A stretch of 64,000 nucleotides of DNA from Tretioscincus oriximinensis (GCA_022410635.1 JAJVDF010000018.1:212582-276581), one strand, 5' to 3'; counted from the stretch's first letter, positions 33,518-44,749 are shown. Notes: a model not told the origin generated them from the letters alone. Numbers and translations: made by a program.

Positions 33518-33765
33518 TGTGCAGGAAAGGAATCAAAAACAAGTCAGCAAGTGTTGTTTAGCCTCTTTATAAATCTGTGGTGAGGCCACATTAGGAATAT
33601 TGTGTACAATTCTGATCACCACAACTCATTTCTGAGGTGCAGAAAAGGGCAGCTAGAACGGTCAGGGGACTGGGACACCTGTCTTATGAAATCCATCTGC
33701 AACGTTTGGGCCTCTTCAGCCTTGAAAGGTGGTGTTCAAGAGGTGGTCTAATTGAAAGTCTTAGA
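33518..33765 (+). mobile_element. CR1 LINE internal fragment
   Basis: GGAATCAAAAACAAGTCAGC, TCTGTGGTGAGGCCACATTA, GCAACGTTTGGGCCTCTTCA, CAGCCTTGAAAGGTGG. This is the ORF2 C-terminal portion only, without the 3' end. Confidence 0.9.
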
Positions 33766-34009
33766 TAGTTCTTAAACACTGAAAAGCAGGCAGAAATGCA
33801 ACTGAGAGCCATTCTGCCAGAAGCAAAGATACTGCCCGAAGCAGCACAGAAAAGCAGGTAGAAATGCAACTGAGAACCATTCTGCCACTAGAAAAACTAG
33901 AACTCAACTCACATTAGAAGTGATTTTTTAAATATGTAAAAGACATATGCTCAGCAGAAACCATTTTAAAAAATGCAGATTAAACCAAATTAAATGGGGA
34001 AAATCTGAA

Positions 34010-34165
34010 GCAAGAAGGGGAGGAGGACCCAAAGGGGAGGTAGAGAGAGGAAGAAAAAAAGAAGCAAGGGGGAAGGAGGAAAAAAGGAAAAGGAAAATAG
34101 AAATAAGGAAGGAAAGAGGAAGAGAAAGGACAGAAAGAAAAAGAAGGGAAGAAAGAACAGCCATA
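34010..34165. repeat. Polypurine tract
   Basis: About 155 bases that are nearly all A and G on the + strand (GAAGGGGAGGAGG, GAAGCAAGGGGGAAGGAGG, and so on). A second, shorter tract lies at about 34275-34380. The open frames over it on both strands are compositional. Confidence 0.9.
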
Positions 34166-34711
34166 GAAAATTAAAAACCACATTAGGAGTAAAATAAATA
34201 AATAATTTTGGTTTATCACACTCTAAACACACCACAAATGAAATCTAGAACCCAACCCAGATTAAATGAAATTATGAAGCAAGGAGGGAAGGCCCGAAGA
34301 GGAGGAACTGGGAAGGAGAAAAAAGGAGAGAAATAAAGAAGGAGAGAAAGAACAAAAAGAAAAGAAAGAAAGAGAAAGCAAGGTAACCTATCTCGTGGCT
34401 TGCTCCTCGGACTGCAGCCCAGCAGGAGCTTCTGTCCTTGGCTCCGTCAGCAGCACCTCCACATTTTGTCACCCTGGGCAGCAGCTGTAGGAAACCCCAG
34501 CAGGAAGCTTCTTCCTCTGGGGCCTCCTGCAGCTGCAGCCCAGGGTAGTTAAATGTGGAGGCTGCTGTCACCAGAACCCAGCCCTGCAGCCTAAATCTAG
34601 CCCTGATTACCAGACTTGCTCTCTGTCTGTTAGTTGAATTGCCAATACAAAATGGCACCTCCAGGCAGACTGAAAGAGGGACTGGAGCCCCTCCCAGGCA
34701 GCCCTCCCATT

Positions 34712-35179
34712 AGAACATAAGAACATAAGAAGAGCCATACTGGATCAGGCCACAACCCATCAAGTCCAGCATTCTGTGTCACACAGAGGCCCACCAGATG
34801 CACCTGGGCAGCCCGAACAGAGGAAAGCAAAATATGCACCTGTTCAGGACTCCCTGCAAATGGTATTTCAAGAGTCCAGCCTGTATCTCCATCCGGGAGG
34901 CGACATCCAGACAACTATCCTAGTATCCATTTATACCCTTAGTGTCCATAAACCTGTCTAGTCCTGTCTTGAAACTATCCAAGCTGTTAGCTACCACCAC
35001 CTCTTCAGGAAGTAAATTCCACAGGCCGATGACCCTCTAGGTGAAAAAATACTTTCCTTTGTCTGTTCTCACTTTTCTACCCAACAGTTTTAAGGAGTGC
35101 CCTCTGGTCCTTGTGTTGTGTGATAGAGAAAACATTTTTTCTCTATTCACCCTGTCCATCCCATGCATGATTTTGTACA
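34712..35179 (-). mobile_element. CR1 LINE 3' fragment
   Basis: Starts AGAACATAAGAACATAAGAA, has the full 3' UTR and ORF2 end (AGCTGTTAGCTACCACCACC), and stops at GATTTTGTACA, the same breakpoint as the copies at 36926 and 48008. Confidence 0.94.
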
Positions 35180-36637
35180 TTGGTTCAGTTTCTGAGATCG
35201 GCGACATAAAATCATAGGATAGGTACCATGAGCTTAACAGTATATCTCTTTGACCAATTCCTAGGTCACCAAGTCAATATCAAGTTTAGTAATGTAAAAG
35301 TTTTCTTCATATGTAACCCTGAATGTTGTAATGATTAATGTAAATCAACCTGATAATTTATTTAGCATCATGTATATACCATAATCATAAATTGTTTTTA
35401 ATATTCTTTTATTTTTATTACTGTATTTGATTACATTTGTGATACACAGTATTTCAGTGTGGTTGACTTTAATGCTCAACTTGGTTCTTTCCATTCATTT
35501 GTGTGAAATGTAGCTATAGATTAGTACAGAGTTGGTATCATTAATCCTTATTTTATCTAATAAGTTGTTTGTTCCGCACTAATTTGTTGATAAGAGTTCA
35601 TTGTCTCAAAGTATCACCCACAGCTATCTTGTGTTTGATTATTTCTTTCTGTAGAAGTGGGAACACAGAATGTCTAACTAATTAAGGTGACAATGCAAAA
35701 GCATTTCAGCACCTTCCTGTTATGCTAGTTTTTAAAAAAGAGTATGTGTGATGCTTGGACTTGCAGTATAATAATTACATTATTAAATCAACATTTAAAT
35801 TACCATATTTAGCAAATATATATATTTTCTCCAAAGCAAAAAGAATTGGATTTCAGTATGAAAAGTTCATTTCCCTTGCTATTCGGTGGCATTAATACTC
35901 CTAATACTGTGTATCATAAATATCTACTTTTGAGGAGCATTTCTAAATCCATATTAACAGAAAGTCTACAAGCTGTAGTGTTGTGATTCTTGAGCAAATG
36001 TTTACAAATAAAATATTTTCAAAATGTGAAATGAAATAGAATGATTATTAGAACATCTGTTAAAAAGAAAAGAAAATGCTAATTATTTTTTCAGCCAATA
36101 TTTGTCTGAAATATTTTCTGTAATTATTTCTAAAAATTCTCATTTTTCAGTTCGTTCTGAAATCATTGGTGCTTGCACAGACTTCTTAGAATAAACAACC
36201 ACAGTAGACCCAAGGCTCTAAGGATGCCTCATAATTCCATTTTATCTGGGGTTTTGTGGTATTTCAGAGTAAAATGTATTTAGAATGATCTTGTGTAGTC
36301 CAGGCAGCAGGGTTATAGCATGGGGCATGTAGTGCTACATTACATACCTGGATGGCCACTTACTATGTCATATATATCTGGACATTCTGATGATGTGAAA
36401 TAATGGAAGTGCACAATCATCAACTCATCCACATGTTTGGTTGCCATTTTCCAACCGGATTTGGCTCTACACATGCACAGAAACTATTCCTAAGTTGAGG
36501 TAATGGATCATACTTATAGGCATCCAGACAAAATCATTTGCTGTTATTTTTAACACAACACCTGGGCTGGAGTTTATTTTAGTCTAATAATACTGTTGTG
36601 GGATATCTATTTTAAACGATATATTCAGCTGCTTGCC
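35180..36637. other. Intron 1, no recognised feature
   Basis: AT-rich, apparently unique sequence between two CR1 fragments. No gene. Confidence 0.45.
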
Positions 36638-36926
36638 ATCCCGGAGGCAACATCCAGACATCCATCCTAGTATCCATTTATACCCTTGGTGTCCATAAAC
36701 CTGTCTAGTCCTGTCTTGAAACTATCCAAGCTGTTAGCTACCACTACCTCTTCAGGAAGTAAATTCCACAGGCCGATGACCCTCTGGGTGAAAAAATACT
36801 TTCCTTTGTCTGTTCTCACTTTTCTACCCAACAGTTTTAAGGAGTGCCCTCTGGTCCTTGTATTGTGTGATAGAGAAAACATTTTTTCTCTATTCACCCT
36901 GTCCATCCCATGCATGATTTTGTACA
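36638..36926 (-). mobile_element. CR1 LINE fragment next to opsin exon 2
   Basis: Runs from CCATCCCGGAGGCAACATCC to CATGCATGATTTTGTACA. It lacks the last 170 bp or so of the 3' UTR. Nearly identical to 34.9-35.18 kb. It lies 225 bp upstream of exon 2, and its + strand is open in the frame that continues into the exon. Confidence 0.93.
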
Positions 36927-37151
36927 ATCTGCAGAGACTTGCCCTTGGAGCTGCCCACACAGCCAATGTGGCAATTCCACATGATTCAGTAGTACTCAAG
37001 AACAACAAGGCAGGGCTGAAATGTGTGATAAAGCTGATGAGGAGGTCTCACTTCTCTGTTTCAATAGTTACTTTGATTGCCAGCATTAATCTGCATTTGT
37101 TAGCTGAAGCAATAATTCTCCAAACCAACCTAATTTGCTATTATTTTGCAG

Positions 37152-37480
37152 GTACAGTGTCTCTAATATCCCTGGCTGTGCTTTCATATGAACGATACCT
37201 CACAATGATGGGAACGACAGAAGCAGATGCCACAAACTATAAGAAAATCTGGATGGGAATATTAGTGTCTTGGATGTATTCTTTATTTTGGACCTTACCC
37301 CCACTCTTTGGATGGAGCAGCTATGGGCCAGAAGGACCAGGCACAACTTGTTCCGTAAACTGGCATTCAAGAGATGCTAACAATGTGTCTTACATAATCT
37401 GCCTCTTCATCTTTTGCCTTGTCATTCCTTTTCTCATTATTGTTTACTGCTATGGGAAGCTGCTGTGTGCCATAAAACAA
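37152..37480 (+). CDS. TMTOPS: TMT-type non-visual opsin, exon 2 (residues 128-237)
   Basis: Begins after TTATTTTGCAG and ends before GTGAGT. Joined to 16749 it keeps frame, with a split Gly codon at 128. It encodes the rest of TM3 with the Glu-Arg-Tyr motif (141-143, G-protein coupling), intracellular loop 2 (Glu-Ala-Asp-Ala-Thr-Asn-Tyr-Lys-Lys), TM4 (about 160-180, ending PPLFGWSSYG), extracellular loop 2 with Glu188 and Cys194, and TM5 (about 207-233). Cys194 would pair with Cys117. Glu188, six residues before it, corresponds to bovine rhodopsin Glu181, the counterion in opsins lacking Glu113. No stop or frameshift. The 110-codon size and exon boundaries fit the OPN3/TMT group. The exon ends in phase 0 after Lys-Gln, at the start of the third intracellular loop. 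TM6-TM7 with the retinal lysine were not found downstream. The open frame extending upstream to 36686 is intron plus a CR1, not coding. Confidence 0.94.
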
Positions 37481-38019
37481 GTGAGTAGATACAGTTTTTT
37501 GCCTTCTGTTTTGTCTTGCTGCTTGCAAAAGTTCCTGAGATTCATTTGAGGTTTTGTTGGATTGATTTTTATTTCAAATGATGTCCTTCAGATTTCTATC
37601 AGGAAGTTTACAATGAAGATGGAAAGCAGAATCTGCAAATTTCACAAAGTTCTCTTCTTGTATGGAAAACGTTGTTGGAACATAAACCCTTTCAGAGATG
37701 GGAAGTGCGGGAAGGGAGCAGGTCCTTTACAGGAGCTAAGAAGGAATAATATTCCAGGCATTAGAGGTCACTATAGAGTAGGTCTCGTTGTGAACCACTA
37801 AAGATGACTTTCATTGATTTATGCATCTACAATGGGACATTCTTGGCTTTGCTAGACAGTTGCATAGAAGCTTTCAGTTCATGAAGAAAGAAGGCAAATA
37901 CTGAGCAAAAGAGAATAGCACCTTGGACAGCTCCAAAGGAAGTCTACATATAACATAGTTTTCTCATCAAACCAAAGCCCTAATGCAAGCTGTCAAGATC
38001 TGATCAATCGCCATTTTAT
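37481..38019. other. Start of opsin intron 2
   Basis: Begins GTGAGTAG. The exon frame stays open to a TGA at 37547-37549 by chance. Nothing else recognised. Confidence 0.5.
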
Positions 38020-38230
38020 TTTATGCATTTATATCCCTCTCTTCACCAAGATTCCTAGCATGTAACATTCAATAAATAAAAACCTATAAAACAATAGAAA
38101 GCCTTATTAAGATACCAGCCTCCTGCTCTCTCACAATGCCTGGTTAGATTCTGTCTGCAACTATATCATTTGGCACTGATATTTCTCAGGTTGGATCATT
38201 CCAAAGACTGATTTGCCTTCTTCAGCCATG
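38020..38230 (-). repeat. L2-like repeat, degenerate
   Basis: TTTTATGCATTTATATCCCT, CAATAAATAAAAACCTATAA, GATCATTCCAAAGACTG. Weak but ordered matches to the family. Confidence 0.4.
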
Positions 38231-38254
38231 GGGAAATTGTAGAGATTGAAAAGA

Positions 38255-38385
38255 AAACATTAGATGGTATGAACTTTTGTAAACAAGTCTACTTCTTCAG
38301 ATCCACCTTCCTTTTTCTTGTTAGTGCCTAGAAACCCCTTGCTAGGTTTTATAGACCCAGACTAATATGGCTATTTCTTTGAAAT
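38255..38385 (+). repeat. Foldback-family repeat, old copy with inverted head
   Basis: The inverted head GGTATGAACTTTTGTAAACA..GTCTACTTCTTCAGAT is joined directly to a forward segment CACCTTCCTTTTTCTTGTTA and the tail ACTAATATGGCTATTTCTTT. The canonical GCATCTGAAG start is missing, so the junction joins the two orientations at a different point from the 13.3-kb copy. Confidence 0.6.
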
Positions 38386-41300
38386 CTACCACTAAGGAGT
38401 ACTGTAGGATTTACATCTTGATACAGAGATATTTCACTTTTGTTTACTTTTGCACGTTATCCACTGGGCTTTTTTTGGAAAAGTATTGTTCTCACCTCCC
38501 CTATATTTTCTTTATAACCATCCTGAGAGGGGCGCTCACTTGGAAGGCAGTAACTGAACTCATATCACCCACCCAATATGCATTGTCTAGACTAGAGAGT
38601 ATTTTACTATTATTCTTCCAGGTTCCAATCCAATGCCTTAACTCAGTATCATTCCCCTGTGAAGCACTGTGAGGTTTATCTTATTTGAAGATTCTGAGAA
38701 GTACTGACAGGTCATCATTGTGCCCTGGTGGAGTCAGGTGATCTGATCTAGACGATTTGATGGGATGGGCTAAGACGTATGACTGCTTGACTCATTACAT
38801 GTCACAGACTGTGAATTCCACAATTACATAGATTTCTGTTAAAAATACAACTTAAAATAAATATTATTAAGTAAGCACTTCCATTTCTAACTGAAGATTC
38901 AATAATTAGATATAGTTTTCCTTCTCTCTCCTGTTATTCCTGTTTTTTATGCCCCATTTTATTTCATGCCTCGAAATTGGAAGGCAAATTGCTCATTGAC
39001 TTACTAAATATGTACTTTTCAAAATGAGCTTAAACAAAGTACAGATGGTTACATAACAGATCTGTTTTTACTTTGCAGTTGAGACCTTTTGATTCAAGCA
39101 CAAAGTGCTAAGTGAATTGCTAGGGGGTTCCTTTTTTAATCCATGTGAACAGATGCTGCATTAACTTTCAAGTGGGGAAATTGCTCTTGTCATGCCCTGT
39201 TTTTATCCTGTTCACTAGGCAAAATATAGAAACCTTGCAGCAATAGGAAAATAACTTCAACTTTGTGACACTCTCTGTCACAAACATTGTTCTGGTGGTG
39301 CATATAAATATAGTCTTCTTAATTCACTTCAGGCTGCAAACATCTCTTCCAAGGCCGGCCTGTTATTATAAAATTAAACTATTCTGTTTCTTGTGAGAGG
39401 AAGCGAGCTGAAGGGATGAACTTAAAAATATATTCATAAATGTCTTTGCCACAACTTTATAGTTCTCCTTATTTTACAATATTGAAAAATTGTAAAAAGG
39501 ATACAATACTAAACTGAGATGTATGNAATACAATAAAAAAACCCATAAATTATGGTCAGAAGTGCTGTTCAAGGGAATAGAAAATTTTCACCTGTCTCAT
39601 AAAACTATCTAGGAAGAATGCTTGCCTTACTTTGGAAATTTTTACCTTCCAAAGTTAGTGGATTAAATCTACTACAAACCAGTGGATTAAATCTGGAATT
39701 TATTTTAAATCCAGATTATACCAATTGCATCGCTGCCCCCAAATACCTTTCAGTCTATGTTACCGTAGCAATAATTTATTTTGCAGCTCCATGAACTCAC
39801 CATATGTATAACCTCCTAATTGGCTGCTTTTCCCTCCTCGTGTGTGCCAGAGCTCTCAATACTTGCTTTCCCCTCCTTCCTGCTCCCACGTGTAAACATC
39901 AGACAGGCTTTTTAATAGTGAAATGCAGATGCCCGCTCTGAAGTNAGTGCAACTTTACTATCTATAAAACATGCGGCAACGGGATTTAAACTGAGTTTAA
40001 ATTTAAACTGAATTTAAACTGAATTTCTTCTGGATGTGGCCTTAGTGTTACTACAGAAGAAGTCCAAGGATTCCTTTACATCAACATTTTGCATGGATAA
40101 AATGTAAACCTAAACTGGATAAGTTTGGTTCCAATACGGCTATATTCAAATCATTTTTTAAATGAGAATCTTCAACAGTCTTGCTTGACTTGTTTATAAT
40201 ATATAGGGTGTGTTACTGATATGTTGTTCTCTTCAGGAACATTTGATTGAAGGAGCATTTGACAGAATAATTTTTAATTTACCGTAAGAAGGTAAATGAG
40301 TTATTACCGTATGGGATCCCTGGGTTGTTGTTTTTTGTCATCTTTTCTCACTATCTGCCTGGCATTGTGGTGGCAGCATCATTGTCACTTACCATGGGTG
40401 GAAGCAAGCTGTATTTTCCTATTTCCTGCCCATGGCAATGCCTGGGCAATGGCATATATCTCTGTAAGTGTGGTCTGGCTCCACTGTGGTTCTGAACTGA
40501 TGGGCAACCAAACTGTATATGGGGGTTTTGTGTAGGATAAGGAAATATTCATTTTCTAAACCACCTTGGTGCATCCAAGAAAATAGCATCCATTGATTGC
40601 CAACTGGAAGTTTCATGAAACCGAGGCCAGTTTATCCCTCCCTCCCTCCCTCCCTGATTGAATGTATATCTTGGAAGTTCATGAATGGTAACCCTTAACA
40701 TTTTCTATGACACACCGAAAATAGCCAATAGAATGTAAATCAGTTGTCTCTAAAGCAGAGCTTTCTCATACTCTATTCTTACAGTTGAGTCATTTTTTAT
40801 AATAATAAGTTATAGAGCCTCCAACCATTTCAACATATCTGGCTTTGGTTCCTCGTTTTGTTTGATTAGTTATTATTTTATCTGAAAAGATGATATACTC
40901 TGATTAATTCTATTAAGTCATCAGGATGTTCCTTTTCTGAAGCAGCCTTTTTGTAGTACCCAGTAATTAACTTTGCTATTTAATCATGGTGATACATACT
41001 TGACTATGTTTGGGCTCTTTTTCAATTTGGAGAATTATATGCACCATTAAAGCCTTTAATTTGAGGTTTATAAATAGCCTTTATGCTTCCTCAAGAGATC
41101 TGACTCTCATAACAATACTTTCCTTCCTTTAATTTACATTCAACTTTTTCTGTTTTTGACTAATTTTCCCCAGAAAATTAAATAAAATGGATTGCTCAGA
41201 CAGTTTCCCCACCTACTTACATAAATACTGGTTTTAATGAAACTGGGTATTACTTAAACACAGCTTAGTATAGTGCAGTTTTTGGTGGCCAAGAGTTTTG

Positions 41301-41639
41301 GTGGCCATCCGAAAGTATTCCAAGTATGGCAGCTTTACTAGAATGCATCTTCTGCTGCTTTGATGATCGCATTTAACATCTAGCATTAGGGTAATTTAGT
41401 GAATCACAAAGGGGGCAATTATTATTGGGATGGGTGGGCACTAGGGATGTGGCTTGGGAGTCAAGGAGCAGCAGTTCAAAAATGTTTGGGATTCATTGGC
41501 ACTAATTCATTAATAAAAGCTTCTTTTCTATTATATATGCCTCAGTTTCATTTATAGCTTGATTCTTCACTGTCCAGTTTACCAGACCAGCAAGAATAGT
41601 AGGTGAATGCAGGTAAGACCTTCCTTAGAATTCATCAGA
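38386..41639. other. Presumed intron 2, no recognised gene
   Basis: AT-rich. Contains a short inverted pair around AATCTGGAATTT / AAATCCAGATT (about 39690-39716), short repeats of TTTAAACTGA (about 39985-40022) and (CCCT)5 at about 40636-40655. A possible decayed MITE lies around 39700-40045. No opsin exon was found. Confidence 0.4.
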
Positions 41640-41822
41640 CGCACCTCTTTTGCCTGGCCTTTGGCTGAAGAAATGCCATCTCTATCCCTACTTTTAATAT
41701 TGTTTTATACTTTTTAAATTTTTAAATTTTGATGTTTTACTGTTTTTGCCGCCCTGAGACCTTCGGATATAGGGCGGGGTATAAGTATAAATAAATAAAT
41801 AAATAATAAATAAAATAAATAA
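41640..41822 (+). repeat. L2-like LINE/SINE 3' end
   Basis: CACCTCTTTTGCCTGGCCTT, GGCTGAAGAAATGCC, then a stem-loop-like GCCGCCCTGAGACC...GGGCGGGGTATAA and an (AATAA)n tail. This end structure is typical of reptile L2-group elements. It shares about 150 bp with the reverse copy at 48.1-48.3 kb. Confidence 0.75.
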
Positions 41823-41883
41823 AGATCCTAGTATACTTGCTTTTCAAATATACTAGGCAGTGCAAAGTTTGTTTTGTCCCAAG

Positions 41884-42198
41884 TGTAACAACAGCTTCTG
41901 NCTTTCAGGAACACAGTCTGAATAAAGAAATGTCTACAAAGTTTATAGTTTTAAGACTTTACTCTTCAACTCAATAAATGCATACACTTAACAATTCATA
42001 GGAATTTCTACCCAAGAGTTCTCCTTCCAATACTTGCTGTTCAGTTAGATTATAACAGTCTCTCTTGTTTCCATCTCCTAGTTTCTTTTCTCATTAGCAA
42101 GTAACATCCCTTTCTTTGTTCTGCGTGGTCTATCTTTCTTTTCCTCTGGACTAGGTTTTTTTTTACTCTCTTCAGGTCTGTCTGTGCTTCTGTTACAC
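41884..42198. mobile_element. Possible solo LTR (weak)
   Basis: Bounded by TGTAACAACAG and CTTCTGTTACA, an imperfect inverted repeat with TG...CA ends. Length about 315 bp, with AATAAA strings inside. No target duplication seen, so it may be something else. Confidence 0.25.
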
Positions 42199-42204
42199 AA
42201 AATT

Positions 42205-42512
42205 AAAACTTTGAGAGAGGCAGAAACAGAACACAAGAGGAGAACCGCTGAATTGGGCCACAGCCCTTCTAGTCCAGAATTCTGTGTCATACAGTGGCCC
42301 ACCAATTGCACCTGGAACAGAAGAAAGCAAAATCTTCAACTGTTCTTGACGCCTTGCAAATTTCATTTAGGAACACTGCCCGTTGCTGCATCTCGGAAAC
42401 AGTATCAAGACATCCATCCTAGTAGCTCTTTATACTCTTGGCTTCCATGAACTTGTCTAATCCTGTCTTAAAGCTATCGAGGCTGCTAGCTACTACCACC
42501 TCTTCTGGAAGT
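42205..42512 (-). mobile_element. CR1 LINE 3' fragment, divergent subfamily
   Basis: GAACACAAGAGGAGAACC, GGGCCACAGCCCTTCTAGTC and, at the far end, GGCTGCTAGCTACTACCACC with TCTTCTGGAAGTAA. The ORF2-end frame (Leu-Pro-Glu-Glu-Val-Val) reads on the minus strand. Confidence 0.88.
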
Positions 42513-42595
42513 AATATGTTAATTGTTTTTATTGTTAACCACTCTGAGACCTTTGGGTATAGGATGGTATAGAAATGTAAATAAATAAATATTTG
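42513..42595 (+). repeat. L2-like 3' tail
   Basis: GTTAACCACTCTGAGACC, TTTGGGTATAGGATGGTATA, AATGTAAATAAATAAATA. It sits at the truncated end of the CR1. Confidence 0.6.
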
Positions 42596-42909
42596 TGATG
42601 GAAGAATTAGCACTGGAGGATGAGCAGTCCTGTCATAAATGAAACATTGCAGAAGAATACCTGGGAAAATGGGTGTGATGACCAGTTGGTAACCTTCACA
42701 TTGAGGATGAAAGAAACTTTACCTCTACAATGTGTATGATTGCAAATCATGCATTGCTGTGTGGCTTACATATTGGAATATTTTTAGCTAATTCATGTTC
42801 TCCATTCTAATCTATTGTTCCATGATCCCTCTTCCTTTAGAGAGGAACTATTATTGTACTTTCCTAGATAAAGGTATAATATATTTCACAGATCAGCTCA
42901 ATTGTTCTT
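42596..42909. other. No recognised feature
   Basis: Short AT-rich interval between the L2-like tail and the SINE. Confidence 0.4.
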
Positions 42910-43185
42910 TGTGTAAGAGGTATGGTGGGGCAGAGGTTAAGAACAGGCCTTTCAACAGAGAGCTTGGTGTTCAAGGCCCATGTGACTGCCATGCAAAAGG
43001 GTGAGCACTCTCTCCTGGCCTTAGCTTCAACCAACATAACTGTTCGAAAGCAAGCAATTTCAAGTAGATGAACAGGAACTCTCATAGTGGGATGGGGAAG
43101 ACAGAATGTAAACCTTTGGGTAAAAAATAGCTTGAGTCCCTTCAGGTAAGAAAAGCAGAGTATAAAAACCCAGTTTTTCTAGTTT
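42910..43185 (+). mobile_element. tRNA-derived SINE
   Basis: The head GGTGGGGCAGAGGTTAAGAA..GTGTTCAAGGCCC resembles a tRNA with a B-box (GTTCAAGGCC). The body (GGGTGAGCACTC, CATAACTGTTCGAAAGCAAG) and the end (GAGTCCCTTCAGGTAAGAAA, AGCAGAGTATAAAAACCCAG) match the second copy at 43.9-44.4 kb segment by segment. Confidence 0.7.
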
Positions 43186-43939
43186 GAATTTTATTCTTAT
43201 AAAAATACTATACATGAAGAGATGGCTATAGATTAATTGCCATTTGCTTAATTNTTTCATCCCATTATTTAATGCAGCTGTTGGCTGCCAGAGAGAAATT
43301 ATGGGGATGTAGCAGATAGCACAATGAACTTCTTGCATCTGTCCAGGTGTTTATCAGTTAACATGACTGTTGCTCCCAATACTTTGTGCATCACATTTAC
43401 ATTTCTTCTCCTGCATGTAGATCACAGCTATTTCTACTGACATGATGACCACTAGTAGCATAATTGTCTTCTTGCTTCATCTTTTCCCTTCTCTTTTTAT
43501 AGATTNTGAACCACGATTCTTTGCCCTCATGCTATTTTTATAGCAAGTCTGAAGGTGAAAGCAATTTTCAGAAACCCTTTTTATCTCCTGTTTTGGTCAT
43601 GAGTTCAATGAGTAAAGGTTAAGAGTCAAGAAAAGATAATTGCTGACTGAATAATCAGCTTCAGTATNCCACCCTTTCCTACCATGAGATGTTAACCTCA
43701 CTCCATCAGATATTTGTTCAATGTCTCCAAGCCTCTTCAAGAAACATAGCTTGTGTTGCAAAGAGGGAAAACAGATATATAAAATGTGCTTGGTTAAATT
43801 TGTCGGAATTGGTCTTGAGAATTGTTCCAAAATCTTATGTTAAAATAAGTTTTGCTATACTGTAGAAATGAGTATAGGTGAATTGTAAACTAATTTTACA
43901 GCATTTTAAAAATATCACTTAGGCACTTTTTATATACCA
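43186..43939. other. No recognised feature
   Basis: Presumed intron 2. Short frames only. Confidence 0.4.
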
Positions 43940-44412
43940 ATAGGCATGAATGTCTCAGTTGCTTAGGAAATGGTCTCTCATCTGGGAGATTGGGTTTCAA
44001 AGCCCTGTGTTGGANGTGGGGAGGGGTGAGCACCTTCCACTAGCCTACGCTGACCCCTTTTGGGGTATGTGTGAAAACCCAGTTTTGCTGTGCTTTCCAG
44101 TTTTTCTGGGGAAAAAAAATAAAAAAAGATTTTGTTGAGAATTTCCTCAACAAAAACTGTGAGGCACTCCAAAACTGGGTTTCTATCCCCCCCNAAAAGG
44201 GGTCATCTGGNCAGCCTACACTAGCCTGTAGTTCTAGCCAACCTAACTATTCGAATGCATGAATGGCAAGAAATTACAACTAACTGCAAGTAGATACAGC
44301 CTGGGGGTGCAGATGGAATGTCAGCCTTTGGGCAAAAATACCCTTGTATGCTGCTTTGAGTCCTTTTGAAAGGTGAGAAAAGTGGGGTATAAGGACCCAG
44401 TTCTTCTTCTTG
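43940..44412 (+). mobile_element. tRNA-derived SINE split by a hAT MITE
   Basis: Left part 43940-44045 has the tRNA-like head (CTCAGTTGCTTAGGAA, GGGTTTCAAAGCCC as B-box). Right part 44219-44412 has the body and the end TGAGAAAAGTGGGGTATAAG with a (TTC)n tail. The MITE at 44046-44218 interrupts it, duplicating CACTAGCC. Confidence 0.8.
44046..44218. mobile_element. hAT-type MITE (173 bp) nested in a SINE
   Basis: Ends TACGCTGACCCCTTTT and AAAAGGGGTCATCTGGNCAGCCTA are inverted repeats. The exact 8-bp duplication CACTAGCC is at 44038-44045 and 44219-44226. Same family as 7400-7591, with the same near-palindromic AAAACCCAGTTTT / AAAACTGGGTTT interior. Confidence 0.92.
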
Positions 44413-44749
44413 CAATGCTCCACATCAAACACATGCTACCATCCTGTGTAAACTCCTATAAACTTCTTTTTCTCTTTTTCTTTTTTTTCCTTCGTCTTTT
44501 TCTTCTTCTTCTTCTTCTTCTTCTTCAAAAGTGCACAAGAGATCTCTCATAATTGACTTTGTCATGTTTTAGCAATTATTTAACACACTTATGCACTTCT
44601 GAGATATTTATCAGGCGGAAGATTAATGTTTACTAATGCCTTTCATAATGCCTGTTAACTAGACCACTCAAGAAGTGTTGGTACCACCAAAATAGCTATA
44701 CACTTCACCCATTTCATCCATTTCTCTGTTCCTTTTGGCAAGATCAGCC
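44413..44749. repeat. (TTC)n polypyrimidine run and unique sequence
   Basis: 44464-44526 is a C/T tract with pure (CTT)n at its end. The rest is unrecognised. Confidence 0.7.

Noticed and set aside
42910..43000. Possible tRNA gene
   Set aside because: The B-box-like motif belongs to a SINE head; the same structure recurs at 43.95 kb with a SINE body and tail, and no full cloverleaf was evident.
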